This document shows positions 29,382-38,063 of a stretch of DNA of 64,000 nt, piece after piece. A program made the translations under genes and the position numbers. Position 1 is the first letter of the stretch. Each line of letters starts with the position of its first letter. The notes beneath the pieces are model-generated. The model searched no databases. It was not told the DNA's origin and saw nothing but the letters and a program-made list of their open reading frames with translations. Location of the stretch: contig NZ_CP018863.1 of the NCBI RefSeq assembly GCF_002849715.1, positions 1,612,001 through 1,676,000 of the forward strand, given 5' to 3'. The DNA is from Arthrobacter crystallopoietes. GTDB taxonomy: Bacteria; Actinomycetota; Actinomycetes; Actinomycetales; Micrococcaceae.

Positions 29382-30283
29382 GCAACCGCCCCCAGCTGGC
29401 CACCACGTACGCCGAGCTCAATGCCGCCAGCGCCGAACTGCTGCGCGAGGCAGCCGGCAAGCACCATGCCGGCCACACGAGCCAGGGCCTGGTCCCGACC
29501 ATGGGCGGCCTGCATGCCGGCCATGCCGCCCTGGCCACCGCCGCACGCCAGGCGAACGACGTCGTTATTGCCACCATCTTCGTCAACCCGCTGCAGTTCG
29601 GCGACGCGGCCGACCTGGAGCGGTACCCGCGCACGCTGGACGCGGACCTGGACCTGCTGGGTTCCTGCGGGGTGGACATCGTTTTCGCGCCCGCCGTGGA
29701 AGAGGTCTATCCCGGCGGCGAACCGATGGTGCGGGTGGCATCGGGTCCGTTGGGCGGGAAACTCGAAGGCGCTTCACGGCCCGGGCATTTCGACGGCGCC
29801 CTGACTGTGGTTGCGAAACTGCTGCACTACGGCATGCCTCCCATCCCGGCCGACTACCGCGCCTACTTCGGCAAGAAGGACGCCCAGCAGCTGGCTCTGG
29901 TCAAGCGGATGGCGGCGGACCTGAATTTCCCCGTCGAAATCATCGGGGTGCCGATCGTGCGGGACGAGGACGGGCTGGCGCTGTCCAGCCGGAACCGCTT
30001 CCTCTCCGCCGAGGAACGCGAGGCCGCCCTGGTCCTGTCGCGCAGCCTGCGCTACCTGAAGGAACAGGCGGACCGGCACGAGCCGCTGGACATCGAGGGT
30101 GCCCTGGCCATGGTCAAGTCCGCACGGCTGGTCGAGCTGGACTACCTCGAGGTGGTCGATCCGGTCACGCTGGAGCCGCTGGCTTTCAACTGTCAGGACA
30201 CCCCGTTCACCGGCGAAGCGCTGGCGCTGATCGCCGCCAAAGTAGGCCCGGTGCGGCTGATCGACAACGTCGACCTGGGCTAG
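29378..30283 (+). CDS. panC: Pantothenate synthetase
   Basis: The 301-residue enzyme condenses pantoate and beta-alanine using ATP. Signatures: [19 protein letters not shown] (HIGH-like nucleotide motif), [29 protein letters not shown] and the SSRN loop ([13 protein letters not shown]). The start GTG 29378 overlaps the DUF2520 stop and follows GGAGG. panD (beta-alanine supply) and coaX, which follow panC in M. tuberculosis, are absent here; lysS comes next after 60 bases. Confidence 0.95.
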   Translation: MSNRPQLATTYAELNAASAELLREAAGKHHAGHTSQGLVPTMGGLHAGHAALATAARQANDVVIATIFVNPLQFGDAADLERYPRTLDADLDLLGSCGVDIVFAPAVEEVYPGGEPMVRVASGPLGGKLEGASRPGHFDGALTVVAKLLHYGMPPIPADYRAYFGKKDAQQLALVKRMAADLNFPVEIIGVPIVRDEDGLALSSRNRFLSAEEREAALVLSRSLRYLKEQADRHEPLDIEGALAMVKSARLVELDYLEVVDPVTLEPLAFNCQDTPFTGEALALIAAKVGPVRLIDNVDLG

Positions 30284-30343
30284 CCGGAGTGCCGGGAAGA
30301 CCGAATAGGAGCCACCGGAGCACAACCGGTAATCTTAACTACC

Positions 30344-31855
30344 GTGACCACACATAAAACCCCCACCCCTTCCCCGGAACCTTCGGACGTCTCCGAGCAG
30401 ATGCGCGTGCGCATGGACAAGCGCGCCAAACTGCTCGAGAGCGGTGTGGAGCCGTATCCGGTGGGTGTTGACCGGACCCACACTCTCAGTGAGGTCCGCG
30501 AGAAGTACGGTCACCTTGCGGCCGATGAGACCACCGGGGAAACCGTCGGCGTCTCCGGCCGTGTGGTCTTCGTCCGCAACACGGGCAAGCTGTGCTTCGC
30601 CACCCTGCAGGAGGGCAACGGTACCCGGCTGCAGGCCATGCTGAGCCTGGCCAACGTCGGCGAGGAAGCGCTGGCCGGCTGGAAGTCCCTGGTGGATCTG
30701 GGCGACCACGTGTTTGTGCGCGGCGAGGTCATCTCCTCCAAGCGGGGCGAACTCTCGGTCATGGCCGATTCCTGGTCAATGGTCTCCAAGGCCCTGCGCC
30801 CGCTGCCCGTGCTGCATGCCGGCCTGAACGAAGAGACCCGGGTGCGCCAGCGTTACGTCGACCTGATGGTCCGCGACGAGGCGCGCCAGATGGTCTACAC
30901 CCGCGCAGCGATCATCCGGTCCATCCGGGAAACGCTGCACAACCGCGACTACGTGGAGGTGGAGACCCCGATGCTCCAGCTCATCCACGGCGGTGCTGCC
31001 GCCCGGCCGTTCCAGACCCACCTGAACGCCTTCGACCAGGACATGACGCTACGCATCGCCACCGAGCTCTTCCTGAAGCGCGCCGTCGTCGGCGGTATCG
31101 ACCGGGTGTTCGAGATCGGGCGCATCTTCCGCAATGAAGGTGTGGATTCGACGCATAGCCCCGAATTCACGACGCTGGAAAGTTACGAGGCCTATGCCGA
31201 CCAGTTTGTGATGGCCGACCGCATGAAGGAAATGATCCTGAACGCAGCGGACACCGTTGGCAGCCGCATCATCGAGACGGACGCCGGCACGATCGACCTC
31301 AACGGTGAATGGCGCTGGCTGGGCGTTTACCCGGGGCTTTCTGAAGCCGTGGGCGAGGAGATCACGCCCGAAACCCATGGCAGTACCTTGCGGGCCATCG
31401 CCGACAAGCATGGCGTCAAGGTGGAACCCCAGTGGGACACGGAAAAGATCGTGATTGAACTTTTTGGCGAAATCGTGGAACCGACGCTGCTTCAGCCGAC
31501 CTTCGTCTACGACTACCCGCCGGCAGCACAGCCTTTGGCTCGTGCGCACCGGAGTAAGCCCGGGCTCATTGAAGCCTGGGACCTGATCATCGGCGGTATG
31601 GAGCGCGGCACCGCCTTTTCCGAGCTCATCGACCCTGTTGTCCAGCGTGAACGGCTCACCGAGCAGTCGCGGAAGGCGGCCTCGGGGGACCATGAAGCGA
31701 TGCAACTGGATGAAGACTTCCTCCGTGCACTGGAATACGGTGCGCCGCCAATGGGCGGCATTGGCCTGGGTATTGACCGCCTGGTCATGCTCTTCACCCA
31801 GACGGGAATCCGGGAGACCATTCTCTTCCCGCTCTTGAAACCAGAATTGGGATAA
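30344..31855 (+). CDS. lysS: Lysyl-tRNA synthetase, class II
   Basis: The 503-residue class IIb synthetase has an N-terminal OB-fold (about 60-165) that reads the anticodon, then the catalytic core with motif 2 VFEIGRIFRNEGVDSTHSPEF and motif 3 GIGLGIDRLVML. The start GTG 30344 has TAATCT 8 bases upstream, so a 0-2 base leader is possible; no Shine-Dalgarno is seen. In actinobacteria a lysX fusion may coexist; this is the short canonical form. It is followed by a tiny membrane protein gene and lsr2. Confidence 0.95.
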   Translation: MTTHKTPTPSPEPSDVSEQMRVRMDKRAKLLESGVEPYPVGVDRTHTLSEVREKYGHLAADETTGETVGVSGRVVFVRNTGKLCFATLQEGNGTRLQAMLSLANVGEEALAGWKSLVDLGDHVFVRGEVISSKRGELSVMADSWSMVSKALRPLPVLHAGLNEETRVRQRYVDLMVRDEARQMVYTRAAIIRSIRETLHNRDYVEVETPMLQLIHGGAAARPFQTHLNAFDQDMTLRIATELFLKRAVVGGIDRVFEIGRIFRNEGVDSTHSPEFTTLESYEAYADQFVMADRMKEMILNAADTVGSRIIETDAGTIDLNGEWRWLGVYPGLSEAVGEEITPETHGSTLRAIADKHGVKVEPQWDTEKIVIELFGEIVEPTLLQPTFVYDYPPAAQPLARAHRSKPGLIEAWDLIIGGMERGTAFSELIDPVVQRERLTEQSRKAASGDHEAMQLDEDFLRALEYGAPPMGGIGLGIDRLVMLFTQTGIRETILFPLLKPELG

Positions 31856-31857
31856 TC

Positions 31858-32010
31858 ATGTTGGAATATTTGTGGGTATTGGCTCCGTCAACCGGTGTCG
31901 GCCTGATTTTTTACTTCGCTATGAAAGCCGTGTTCAACGCTGACCGCCGGGAGCGCGAAGCCTTGGCTCAAGCCGAGTACGAGGCCGACCAGCAGGGACA
32001 CATTAATTAA
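31858..32010 (+). CDS. 50-residue single-pass membrane protein
   Basis: A short frame starts 3 bases past the lysS stop at ATG 31858 and ends at TAA 32008-32010. The peptide has one hydrophobic helix (about residues 4-27, with WVLAPSTGVGLIFYFAM) and a charged C-terminal half (NADRREREALAQAEYEAD). The tight spacing to lysS, intact frame and amphipathic design support a real gene. The terminator directly after it closes the operon. I do not recognise a function. Confidence 0.6.
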   Translation: MLEYLWVLAPSTGVGLIFYFAMKAVFNADRREREALAQAEYEADQQGHIN

Positions 32011-32032
32011 CTTCACCCTCTAGTTGGCAGCC

Positions 32033-32068
32033 ATGGCCAGGCCCGCGGTTCACCGCAGGCCTGGCCAT
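32033..32068 (+). terminator. Operon terminator after the small membrane protein
   Basis: ATGGCCAGGCC (32033-32043) pairs perfectly with GGCCTGGCCAT (32058-32068), with an inner GCGG/CCGC pair and a TTCA tip. It ends the long plus-strand operon. Confidence 0.75.
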
Positions 32069-32551
32069 AATTCTTCTCCCGGTGGTTGCCGTCAGGCGTG
32101 AGCGGCAGGACCGATATTCAACCGTGCCGCGGCTGATTTTCTTCGCCCGCCGGGCTAATCATTTAGCAGCGAGTAATGAGCTTCCCCGCCGACTGCATGC
32201 GCGGCCTCTTCCGCTCCGTCATCACCGATGCGGCCGCTGTGTCCAATTGCGCAACTCGATCATGCTACGCAGTTCAACATTGTCGGCTGCACGCCGGTTC
32301 GTAAATGAACATCGATAATACTAATTATCCGAGCTATGCCGCGTCGGGTTTCGAATACCTGTGAAAAGAGGATTAGCGGCATTCAGTGAATGGCCGCAGC
32401 TTCCCATTTGGCTTCGCTTCGCATAATCGCGAGAGGCTTTAGTGGACAGCGGAAACATGTCGTGTTGCCAGCTATTCATTGATAGGCAATAATCAAATTG
32501 GTTTTGGGGAAGCCAATGGGATTACTAAAACTTCAATATAGAGGAGCTCCT
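32069..32551 (+). other. Non-coding 483-base lsr2 upstream region
   Basis: No believable gene lies here; the 78-codon frame at 32082 has atypical composition. The second half is unusually AT-rich for this genome (TAATACTAATTATC around 32316, GCAATAATCAAATTGG around 32484, then ATTACTAAAACTTCAATATA). Lsr2 binds AT-rich DNA, so an autoregulatory leader is a reasonable reading. An ATTGG...CCAAT inverted pair lies at about 32497-32517. Confidence 0.5.
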
Positions 32552-32881
32552 GTGGCACAGGAAGTGAAAATCATTCTGGTAGATGACCTGGATGGTGGCA
32601 GTGCCGATGAAACGGTGCGTTTTGCGCTGGATGCAATCAATTACGAGATTGATCTTTCATCGAAGAATGCTGAGGCGCTGCGAGACGCGTTGAAGACTTA
32701 TGTCGAGAAAGCCAGAAAGGTTCCCACCCGCACCGGAAAGGTCAAGCCGGCATCTGCAGGCCGCAGCCAGGACGCTTCTGCCGTGCGGGCCTGGGCGCGC
32801 GAGAACGGTTACACCGTCAGTGAGCGCGGCCGCGTGCAGTCCGAGATCCTCGAGGCTTACCGCCGGGCCCACGGCGGCTAG
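32552..32881 (+). CDS. lsr2: Lsr2 nucleoid-associated protein
   Basis: The 109-residue H-NS-like xenogeneic silencer has the dimerisation domain (QEVKIILVDDLDGG, DETVRFALDAINYEIDL) and the C-terminal DNA-binding region with VRAWARENGYTVSERGRVQSEI, whose R-G-R is the minor-groove hook. The start GTG 32552 follows GAGGAG; the longer reading from 32498 lacks family support. It is alone between a long AT-rich leader and its own terminator, downstream of lysS, the conserved actinobacterial position. Confidence 0.95.
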   Translation: MAQEVKIILVDDLDGGSADETVRFALDAINYEIDLSSKNAEALRDALKTYVEKARKVPTRTGKVKPASAGRSQDASAVRAWARENGYTVSERGRVQSEILEAYRRAHGG

Positions 32882-32940
32882 CAGTACTGCCCGCCGGCAT
32901 CACGAGGGCCGGCGCAAGTAGACTTTGATAACTCTTCCAT

Positions 32941-32968
32941 AAAGGGCGGACCCCGAGGTCCGCCCTTT
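32941..32968 (+). terminator. Terminator of lsr2
   Basis: AAAGGGCGGACC pairs perfectly with GGTCCGCCCTTT around a CCGA tetraloop (12 bp stem), ending in a short T run. Confidence 0.85.
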
Positions 32969-33014
32969 ATCCATACGGTGGGCGGTCTACCCCGCATCTG
33001 CGTTACGGCCGGCC

Positions 33015-33032
33015 ATTATCCCTAGGGCGAAC
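33015..33032 (+). promoter_or_regulatory. Weak ClgR-like box before clpC
   Basis: ATTATCCCTAGGGCGAAC lies 64 bases before the clpC ATG. It matches 16 of 18 positions of the ClgR consensus I recall for corynebacteria (WNNWCGCYNANRGCGWWS), with one half-site intact and the other missing two bases. ClgR controls clp genes in actinobacteria. The call rests on a partial match only. Confidence 0.3.
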
Positions 33033-33095
33033 AGACCCCAAAATCGTCTTTCGGCCACGTAGCATCAAAGTACGCAGTAGCTAGGAGTGTGCGAG

Positions 33096-35597
33096 ATGTT
33101 TGAGAGATTTACCGACCGTGCCCGTCGCGTTGTCGTGCTGGCTCAAGAAGAAGCCCGCATGCTCAACCACAATTACATTGGTACCGAACATATCCTTCTT
33201 GGATTGATCCATGAGGGCGAAGGTGTTGCCGCGAAGGCGCTGGAATTCCTCGGTGTCTCCCTCAACGGGGTGCGCGAGCAGGTGCAGGAGATTATCGGCC
33301 AGGGCCAGCAGGCTCCCAGCGGCCACATTCCCTTCACCCCGCGTGCCAAGAAAGTGCTGGAGCTCTCCCTCCGTGAAGCTCTGCAGCTGGGCCACAACTA
33401 CATCGGCACCGAGCACATCCTGCTCGGCCTCATCCGCGAGGGTGAAGGTGTCGCCACCCAGGTTCTGGTCAAGCTCGGCGCGGACCTGAACCGCGTGCGC
33501 CAGCAGGTCATCCAGCTGCTCTCCGGCTACCAGGGCAAAGAGCCCGTCTCCGCCAGCGGCCAGCAGCAGGAAGGCACTCCGGCCGGTTCCGTAGTGCTGG
33601 ACCAGTTCGGCCGCAACCTGACCCAGGCTGCCCGCGAGTCCAAACTTGACCCTGTTATTGGGCGCGAGCATGAGATGGAACGCGTCATGCAGGTCCTCTC
33701 CCGCCGCACCAAGAACAACCCTGTCCTGATCGGTGAACCCGGTGTCGGCAAGACCGCCGTCGTCGAAGGTCTGGCCCAGGCCATTGTCCGCGGCGACGTT
33801 CCGGAAACCATCAAGGACAAGCAGCTGTACACGCTTGACCTTGGTTCACTCGTCGCAGGATCCCGCTACCGTGGCGATTTCGAAGAACGCCTGAAGAAGG
33901 TACTGAAGGAAATCCGCACCCGCGGGGACATCATCCTGTTCATCGATGAGATCCACACTCTGGTCGGTGCAGGTGCCGCCGAAGGCGCGATCGACGCAGC
34001 CTCGATCCTCAAGCCCATGCTGGCCCGTGGCGAACTGCAAACCATCGGCGCCACGACTCTCGATGAGTACCGCAAGCACATCGAAAAGGATGCTGCACTG
34101 GAACGCCGCTTCCAGCCCATCCAGGTCAATGAGCCCTCGGTTGAGCATTCGATCCAGATCCTGAAGGGTCTGCGCGACCGCTATGAGGCACACCACCGCG
34201 TGTCCATCACGGACGGCGCCCTGGATGCTGCTGCCCACTTGTCGCACCGCTACGTTTCGGACCGCTTCCTCCCGGACAAGGCCATCGACCTGATCGATGA
34301 AGCCGGCGCACGCCTGCGGATCCGCCGCATGACGGCACCGCCGGAGCTGAAGGAAATCGATGAGCGGATTTCTGCGCTAAAGAAGCAGAAGGAATCTGCC
34401 ATCGATGCGCAGGACTTCGAAGGTGCCGCCTCGCTGCGCGACAAGGAAAGCAAGCTCCAGGACGAGCGTGCCGACAAGGAGCGCGCCTGGAAGTCCGGCG
34501 ACCTGGACGAGATCGCCGAGGTGGACGAGGACCTGATTGCCGAGGTTCTGGCCAACTCCACAGGCATCCCGGTCTTCAAGCTCACCGAAGAAGAGTCCAG
34601 CCGGCTCATGCACATGGAAGATGAGCTGCACAAGCGGGTCATCGGCCAGGATGAAGCCATTAAGTCGATCTCGCAGGCTATCCGCCGTACCCGCGCCGGC
34701 CTGAAGGACCCCAACCGTCCCAGCGGCTCGTTCATCTTCGCCGGTCCCACCGGTGTTGGTAAGACGGAGCTGGCCAAGGCGCTGGCGGAGTTCCTCTTCG
34801 GCGAAGAGGACGCCCTGATCACGCTGGACATGTCCGAATACTCGGAGAAGCACACTGTGTCCAGGCTCTTCGGTGCCCCTCCCGGTTATGTCGGCTATGA
34901 AGAAGGCGGCCAGCTGACCGAAAAGGTCCGCCGCCGTCCGTTCTCGGTGGTGCTTTTCGACGAGGTGGAGAAGGCCCACGCGGACTTGTTCAACTCGCTG
35001 CTGCAGATCCTGGAAGACGGCCGTCTGACCGACAGCCAGGGACGTGTGGTGGACTTCAAGAACACCGTCATCATCATGACCACCAACCTCGGTACCCGTG
35101 ACATCTCCAAGGGCGTCATGACCGGTTTCCAGTCGGGTACGGACACCAAGACCGGTTATGAGCGGATGCGGGCCCGGGTCCAGGATGAGCTCAAGCAGCA
35201 CTTCCGTCCGGAGTTCCTCAACCGTGTCGACGACACCGTGGTCTTCCCGCAGCTGACGCAGGAAGAGATCGTCCAGATCGTGGACCTGTTCATCACGCGG
35301 CTGGAGAAGCGTCTGGCCGAGAAGAACATGACCATCGAGCTAACGCCGGCGGCCAAGGTTCTGCTGGCAACGCGCGGCTACGATCCGACCATGGGTGCGC
35401 GGCCGCTGCGCCGCACCATCCAGCGCGAGGTCGAGGACCAGCTCTCCGAGAAGATCCTCTTCGGCGAGATCCTGCCGGGCGAACTCATCCGTGTGGACGT
35501 CGAAGGCGAAGGCGAGGACGCAAAGTTCGTCTTCTCCAGCGCCGGTGCCCCCAAGGCGATCGAGGAAGTGCCGGACACCCCGGCACTCTCCCAGTAG
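33096..35597 (+). CDS. clpC: ATP-dependent Clp protease ATP-binding subunit ClpC
   Basis: This 833-residue AAA+ unfoldase feeds substrates to ClpP. A double Clp-N repeat (about 1-145) comes first, each with [13 protein letters not shown]. The first AAA domain has Walker A GEPGVGKT from 213, a UVR/middle domain contains [14 protein letters not shown] (about 430-465), and the second AAA domain has GPTGVGKTE from 550. ATG 33096 ([11 protein letters not shown]) with AGGAG upstream is the family start. It corresponds to mycobacterial ClpC1 and stands alone between two terminators, no clpP nearby. Confidence 0.96.
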   Translation: MFERFTDRARRVVVLAQEEARMLNHNYIGTEHILLGLIHEGEGVAAKALEFLGVSLNGVREQVQEIIGQGQQAPSGHIPFTPRAKKVLELSLREALQLGHNYIGTEHILLGLIREGEGVATQVLVKLGADLNRVRQQVIQLLSGYQGKEPVSASGQQQEGTPAGSVVLDQFGRNLTQAARESKLDPVIGREHEMERVMQVLSRRTKNNPVLIGEPGVGKTAVVEGLAQAIVRGDVPETIKDKQLYTLDLGSLVAGSRYRGDFEERLKKVLKEIRTRGDIILFIDEIHTLVGAGAAEGAIDAASILKPMLARGELQTIGATTLDEYRKHIEKDAALERRFQPIQVNEPSVEHSIQILKGLRDRYEAHHRVSITDGALDAAAHLSHRYVSDRFLPDKAIDLIDEAGARLRIRRMTAPPELKEIDERISALKKQKESAIDAQDFEGAASLRDKESKLQDERADKERAWKSGDLDEIAEVDEDLIAEVLANSTGIPVFKLTEEESSRLMHMEDELHKRVIGQDEAIKSISQAIRRTRAGLKDPNRPSGSFIFAGPTGVGKTELAKALAEFLFGEEDALITLDMSEYSEKHTVSRLFGAPPGYVGYEEGGQLTEKVRRRPFSVVLFDEVEKAHADLFNSLLQILEDGRLTDSQGRVVDFKNTVIIMTTNLGTRDISKGVMTGFQSGTDTKTGYERMRARVQDELKQHFRPEFLNRVDDTVVFPQLTQEEIVQIVDLFITRLEKRLAEKNMTIELTPAAKVLLATRGYDPTMGARPLRRTIQREVEDQLSEKILFGEILPGELIRVDVEGEGEDAKFVFSSAGAPKAIEEVPDTPALSQ

Positions 35598-35624
35598 GAC
35601 CGCCCGCACGGGCTCCTAAGCAAC

Positions 35625-35677
35625 TAACGCGTCGAACCGGCGGGTCCTGGACATCCCAGGGCCCGCCGGTCGCGTTA
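35625..35677 (+). terminator. Terminator of clpC
   Basis: TAACGCG (35625-35631) pairs with CGCGTTA (35671-35677) around an inner long stem (ACCGGCGGG against CCCGCCGGT). There is no clear T-tract. Confidence 0.7.
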
Positions 35678-35726
35678 ACCCCTGAATCGGCAAGCGGTGC
35701 GACTGCGGGGGGTGCGGACGGGTGCC

Positions 35727-35732
35727 TATAGT
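35727..35732 (+). promoter_or_regulatory. -10 box of a leaderless promoter
   Basis: TATAGT stands 6 bases before ATG 35739, so the transcript would start at or next to the start codon. A short GAGGG overlaps this spacer and could also serve as a ribosome site. Confidence 0.5.
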
Positions 35733-35738
35733 GAGGGC

Positions 35739-36344
35739 ATGACATCTCGTCCGGAGCCCACCGCCGCCGTGCTGCTCGCCGCTGGAGCAGGCACCCGGCT
35801 GGGCCGCGGGCCGAAGGCGCTGCTCGAATTCCGGCAGGAACCGCTCGTCTCCTACGTGGCATCCGTGCTGCGGAACGGCGGATGCGCCGAAATTGTGGTG
35901 GTCCTCGGAGCAGGTGCCGATCAGATCCGGGGAAAGGCCGATTTGTCCGGCTGCCTTGTTTTGGACAATCCCGACTGGTCCGGCGGCATGGGCAGCTCCT
36001 TCCGGCTGGGCGCAGCCGCGGTGTCACCCGGGTTCCACATGCTGGCGGTATTGGTGGACCAGCCCGGCTTGACGTCCGCCATCGTCAGGAGGCTGCTGGA
36101 TAGCCATAAGCCAGGCCGCGTCACAGCCGCCGCCTACCGCGGAGCGGACGGCGAATTGCAACGCGGACATCCGGTGCTGTTCGATGCGGCGCTCGTGGCG
36201 CAGGCTGCGGAAGCAGCCAACGGCGACAGCGGTGCCCGAGGCTTTCTGCAGGACCACGCGTACCTGATTGATCTCGTGGACTGCTCTGATGAGTCCGACG
36301 GCGGCGACGTCGACACCGCCGCCGACCTTTACCGCCTGGAGTGA
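35739..36344 (+). CDS. MobA-like NTP transferase (molybdenum cofactor nucleotidyltransferase-type)
   Basis: The 201-residue protein has the GT-A-like nucleotidyltransferase fold: AVLLAAGAGTRLGRGPKALLEF (the diphosphate loop LAAGxGxRxG with the following Lys), then DNPDWSGGMGSSFRLG and LVDQPGLTSAIV. This matches MocA/MobA-type enzymes that attach CMP or GMP to molybdopterin, and also the related 2-C-methyl-erythritol-type sugar transferases. No molybdenum genes are adjacent, so the acceptor is uncertain. ATG 35739 is chosen over 35697 because of the core N-terminus. Confidence 0.75.
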   Translation: MTSRPEPTAAVLLAAGAGTRLGRGPKALLEFRQEPLVSYVASVLRNGGCAEIVVVLGAGADQIRGKADLSGCLVLDNPDWSGGMGSSFRLGAAAVSPGFHMLAVLVDQPGLTSAIVRRLLDSHKPGRVTAAAYRGADGELQRGHPVLFDAALVAQAAEAANGDSGARGFLQDHAYLIDLVDCSDESDGGDVDTAADLYRLE

Positions 36345-36412
36345 CGCCCGCCTTCGAAAGCAGTGCGCGGCCGCCTGAAGCTCCGGCGGCACGTTCGGCC
36401 GGAAACGGGCCC

Positions 36413-36418
36413 TAAACT
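36413..36418 (+). promoter_or_regulatory. -10 box of a leaderless argA promoter
   Basis: TAAACT ends 6 bases before ATG 36425, which lacks any Shine-Dalgarno sequence; the mRNA should begin at the A of the start codon. Confidence 0.55.
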
Positions 36419-36424
36419 TGCACC

Positions 36425-36934
36425 ATGACTGCATCCTTCACGATCCGGCCGGCGCGTACCTCCGATGTTGCCGAGATCCGCCGTCTGGTGAAGCCGCTGG
36501 CCGACAAGCGTGTGCTGCTGGAGAAGGAAGCCGTAGCCTATTTCGAGAGCATCCAGGAGTTCAAGATCGCGGAAGCTTCCAACGGCGAAGTAATTGGTTG
36601 CGGTGCACTCCACGTGATGTGGGAAGACATTGCGGAAGTGCGCACTCTGGCCACGTCTTCCGAATGGCGGGGCCACGGGGTGGGCCGGACGCTGCTCGAT
36701 GCCCTGCTGGCCGAAGCAGTCAGCCTGGGCGTCAACCGGGTCTTCTGCCTGACCTTCGAAGTGGACTTTTTTACCCGGCACGGCTTCGAGGTCATGGCCG
36801 ACCAGTCCGCGGTCGACCCCGAGGTTTATTCGGAACTGCTGCGTTCGCACGATGAGGGCGTTGCCGAGTTCCTGGACCTGGCCCGGGTCAAGCCGAACAC
36901 TTTGGGAAATACCCGGATGATCCGGGCGCTCTAA
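36425..36934 (+). CDS. argA: Short-form amino-acid N-acetyltransferase (glutamate N-acetyltransferase)
   Basis: The 169-residue GNAT-fold protein is like the actinobacterial ArgA (M. tuberculosis Rv2747), which acetylates glutamate without the amino-acid-kinase domain of the E. coli enzyme. Visible features: IRPARTSDVAEIRRLVKPLADKRVLL, GCGALHVMWEDIAEVRTLA, the acetyl-CoA loop WRGHGVGRTLL and TFEVDFFTRHGF near the end. It would make N-acetylglutamate for arginine synthesis. No other arg gene is near. TAAACT upstream suggests a leaderless mRNA. Confidence 0.82.
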   Translation: MTASFTIRPARTSDVAEIRRLVKPLADKRVLLEKEAVAYFESIQEFKIAEASNGEVIGCGALHVMWEDIAEVRTLATSSEWRGHGVGRTLLDALLAEAVSLGVNRVFCLTFEVDFFTRHGFEVMADQSAVDPEVYSELLRSHDEGVAEFLDLARVKPNTLGNTRMIRAL

Positions 36935-37026
36935 TCGCGACGAGGGCTGGACAGCCCAAAGCTGCCTGTGCCACGGTGAAGATGTTGGGAATGACCAGCA
37001 AGCTGTCGATCGAAAGTGAGAACGCT

Positions 37027-37248
37027 ATGGGTATTGACGACATCACTAACGCAGCCAAGGGTGCCTTCGGAAATGACGAGGGCGGCGACGAACAGGGCGG
37101 TGGCCTCGCGGGCCGCGCCAACGACGCAGTGGACAACGCGCAGGAGCAGCACGGCGAAAAGCTCGGCGGCTTCGGCGACCAGGCAAACGAAGCTGTCGAC
37201 GGTGCCCAGGAGCGCTTCGGCGGCGGCCAACAGGAAGAAGGGCAGTAG
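37027..37248 (+). CDS. Small antitoxin-like protein, MT0933/Rv0909 family
   Basis: The 73-residue hydrophilic protein begins MGIDDITNAAKGAF and is rich in Gly, Asp, Gln and Ala, with repeated NDAVDNAQ / NEAVDGAQ heptad-like units. It matches the MT0933 family, listed as antitoxin but without a clear toxin here; the next gene is a CsbD-like protein. ATG 37027 fits the family start better than 36976. It may be a stress or hydrophilin-type protein. Confidence 0.68.
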   Translation: MGIDDITNAAKGAFGNDEGGDEQGGGLAGRANDAVDNAQEQHGEKLGGFGDQANEAVDGAQERFGGGQQEEGQ

Positions 37249-37250
37249 CC

Positions 37251-37436
37251 ATGGGTTTGGGCGACAGGATCGAGAACAAGGCACAGGAAGCCAGCGGCAA
37301 GATCAAGGAAAAGGCCGGCGATGCCACGGATAACCGCGATCTGGAGGCCGAAGGCCAGCTTGATCAGGCCGAAGCCAAAATCAAGGATGTCGGTGAAGAC
37401 GTGAAGGACCGCCTGGACGGCGATCCGAACCGTTAG
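37251..37436 (+). CDS. CsbD-family stress protein
   Basis: This 61-residue protein of the CsbD family has a polar, helix-forming sequence of GDRIENKAQEASGKIKEKAG type with alternating Lys/Glu/Asp. CsbD-type proteins are general-stress, sigma-B-associated in Bacillus; the molecular role is unknown. It follows the MT0933-like gene by two bases and is closed by a strong terminator, so the two form a small operon. Confidence 0.8.
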   Translation: MGLGDRIENKAQEASGKIKEKAGDATDNRDLEAEGQLDQAEAKIKDVGEDVKDRLDGDPNR

Positions 37437-37459
37437 ACCTGGAGATCACCCACACGGGG

Positions 37460-37485
37460 AAAGGGAGGGACGCCCCTCCCTTTTT
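37460..37485 (+). terminator. Intrinsic terminator after the CsbD gene
   Basis: AAAGGGAGGG (37460-37469) and CCCTCCCTTT with a following T run (37474-37485) form a 10 bp stem with a four-base loop and TTTTT tail. Confidence 0.85.
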
Positions 37486-37499
37486 CAGGCCGTTTAGAG

Positions 37500-38024
37500 C
37501 TACTGCGGACGCAGTCCCGATGCACCAAGGACCAACGCCAGCTGCTGCGCTTCGCCCGGGCACTCTTCGCCGTTGGGAAAGACTGTTTCCGTCGCGACGG
37601 ATAGCGGCTCCGTTTCGACCTGCGTGCCATCCTGCCGGGTCGTGTAGGCGCGGACCTGAACCTCGCCCGCAGGCAGCGAGTCGAGCTGAGCGAAGCCGGT
37701 CAGCGTGCCGTCCGGGGTGGAGGTAGCCGAGCAAACAGCGTCGGGTTGATCCGACTCGCACCCCAGGTCGACCGTGCGCTGGCCCGGACGCAGGTCAAGC
37801 GGGATTCTTTCGCAGGTCTCGTCCCAGCAAACCTGTAGCTCCGCCTCGCGGACGTCGCCGGCAAGCTCCCGTGCAACCGTGAGGCCAACGCCGGAAACTG
37901 CACCGATTTCCGTACACGCGCGGCCGCCGGAGCCGGTGGAGGCGCCGCAACCGGTAACCAGTACGAGCAAGGCGGCCACCGCCGTCGTTGTTAGGGAGCT
38001 TCCCTCCCGGCGGTTCAGCCGCAT
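37500..38024 (-). CDS. Putative lipoprotein, Cys-rich
   Basis: The 174-residue secreted protein has a lipobox (LLVLVTGC, Cys at 27) and six further cysteines in the mature part, which could form disulfides outside the cell. No family was recognised. ATG 38024 gives the usual short signal peptide; TAAGCT stands 7 bases before it, so a leaderless start is plausible, whereas the extended reading to 38060 is not needed. It lies downstream of mutY on the same strand (39-base gap). Confidence 0.7.
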   Translation of the reverse strand: MRLNRREGSSLTTTAVAALLVLVTGCGASTGSGGRACTEIGAVSGVGLTVARELAGDVREAELQVCWDETCERIPLDLRPGQRTVDLGCESDQPDAVCSATSTPDGTLTGFAQLDSLPAGEVQVRAYTTRQDGTQVETEPLSVATETVFPNGEECPGEAQQLALVLGASGLRPQ

Positions 38025-38063
38025 ACTGCGAAGCTTAGGAGCGGCAGCTGCTGCTGCCAAGCC

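Noticed and set aside
30284..30343. T-box or lysine riboswitch ahead of lysS
   Set aside because: The 60-base gap is too short, and a -10-like TAATCT lies right before the start codon.
32082..32318. 78-codon frame upstream of lsr2
   Set aside because: Arg/His-rich with no ribosome site and no family; treated as non-coding leader.
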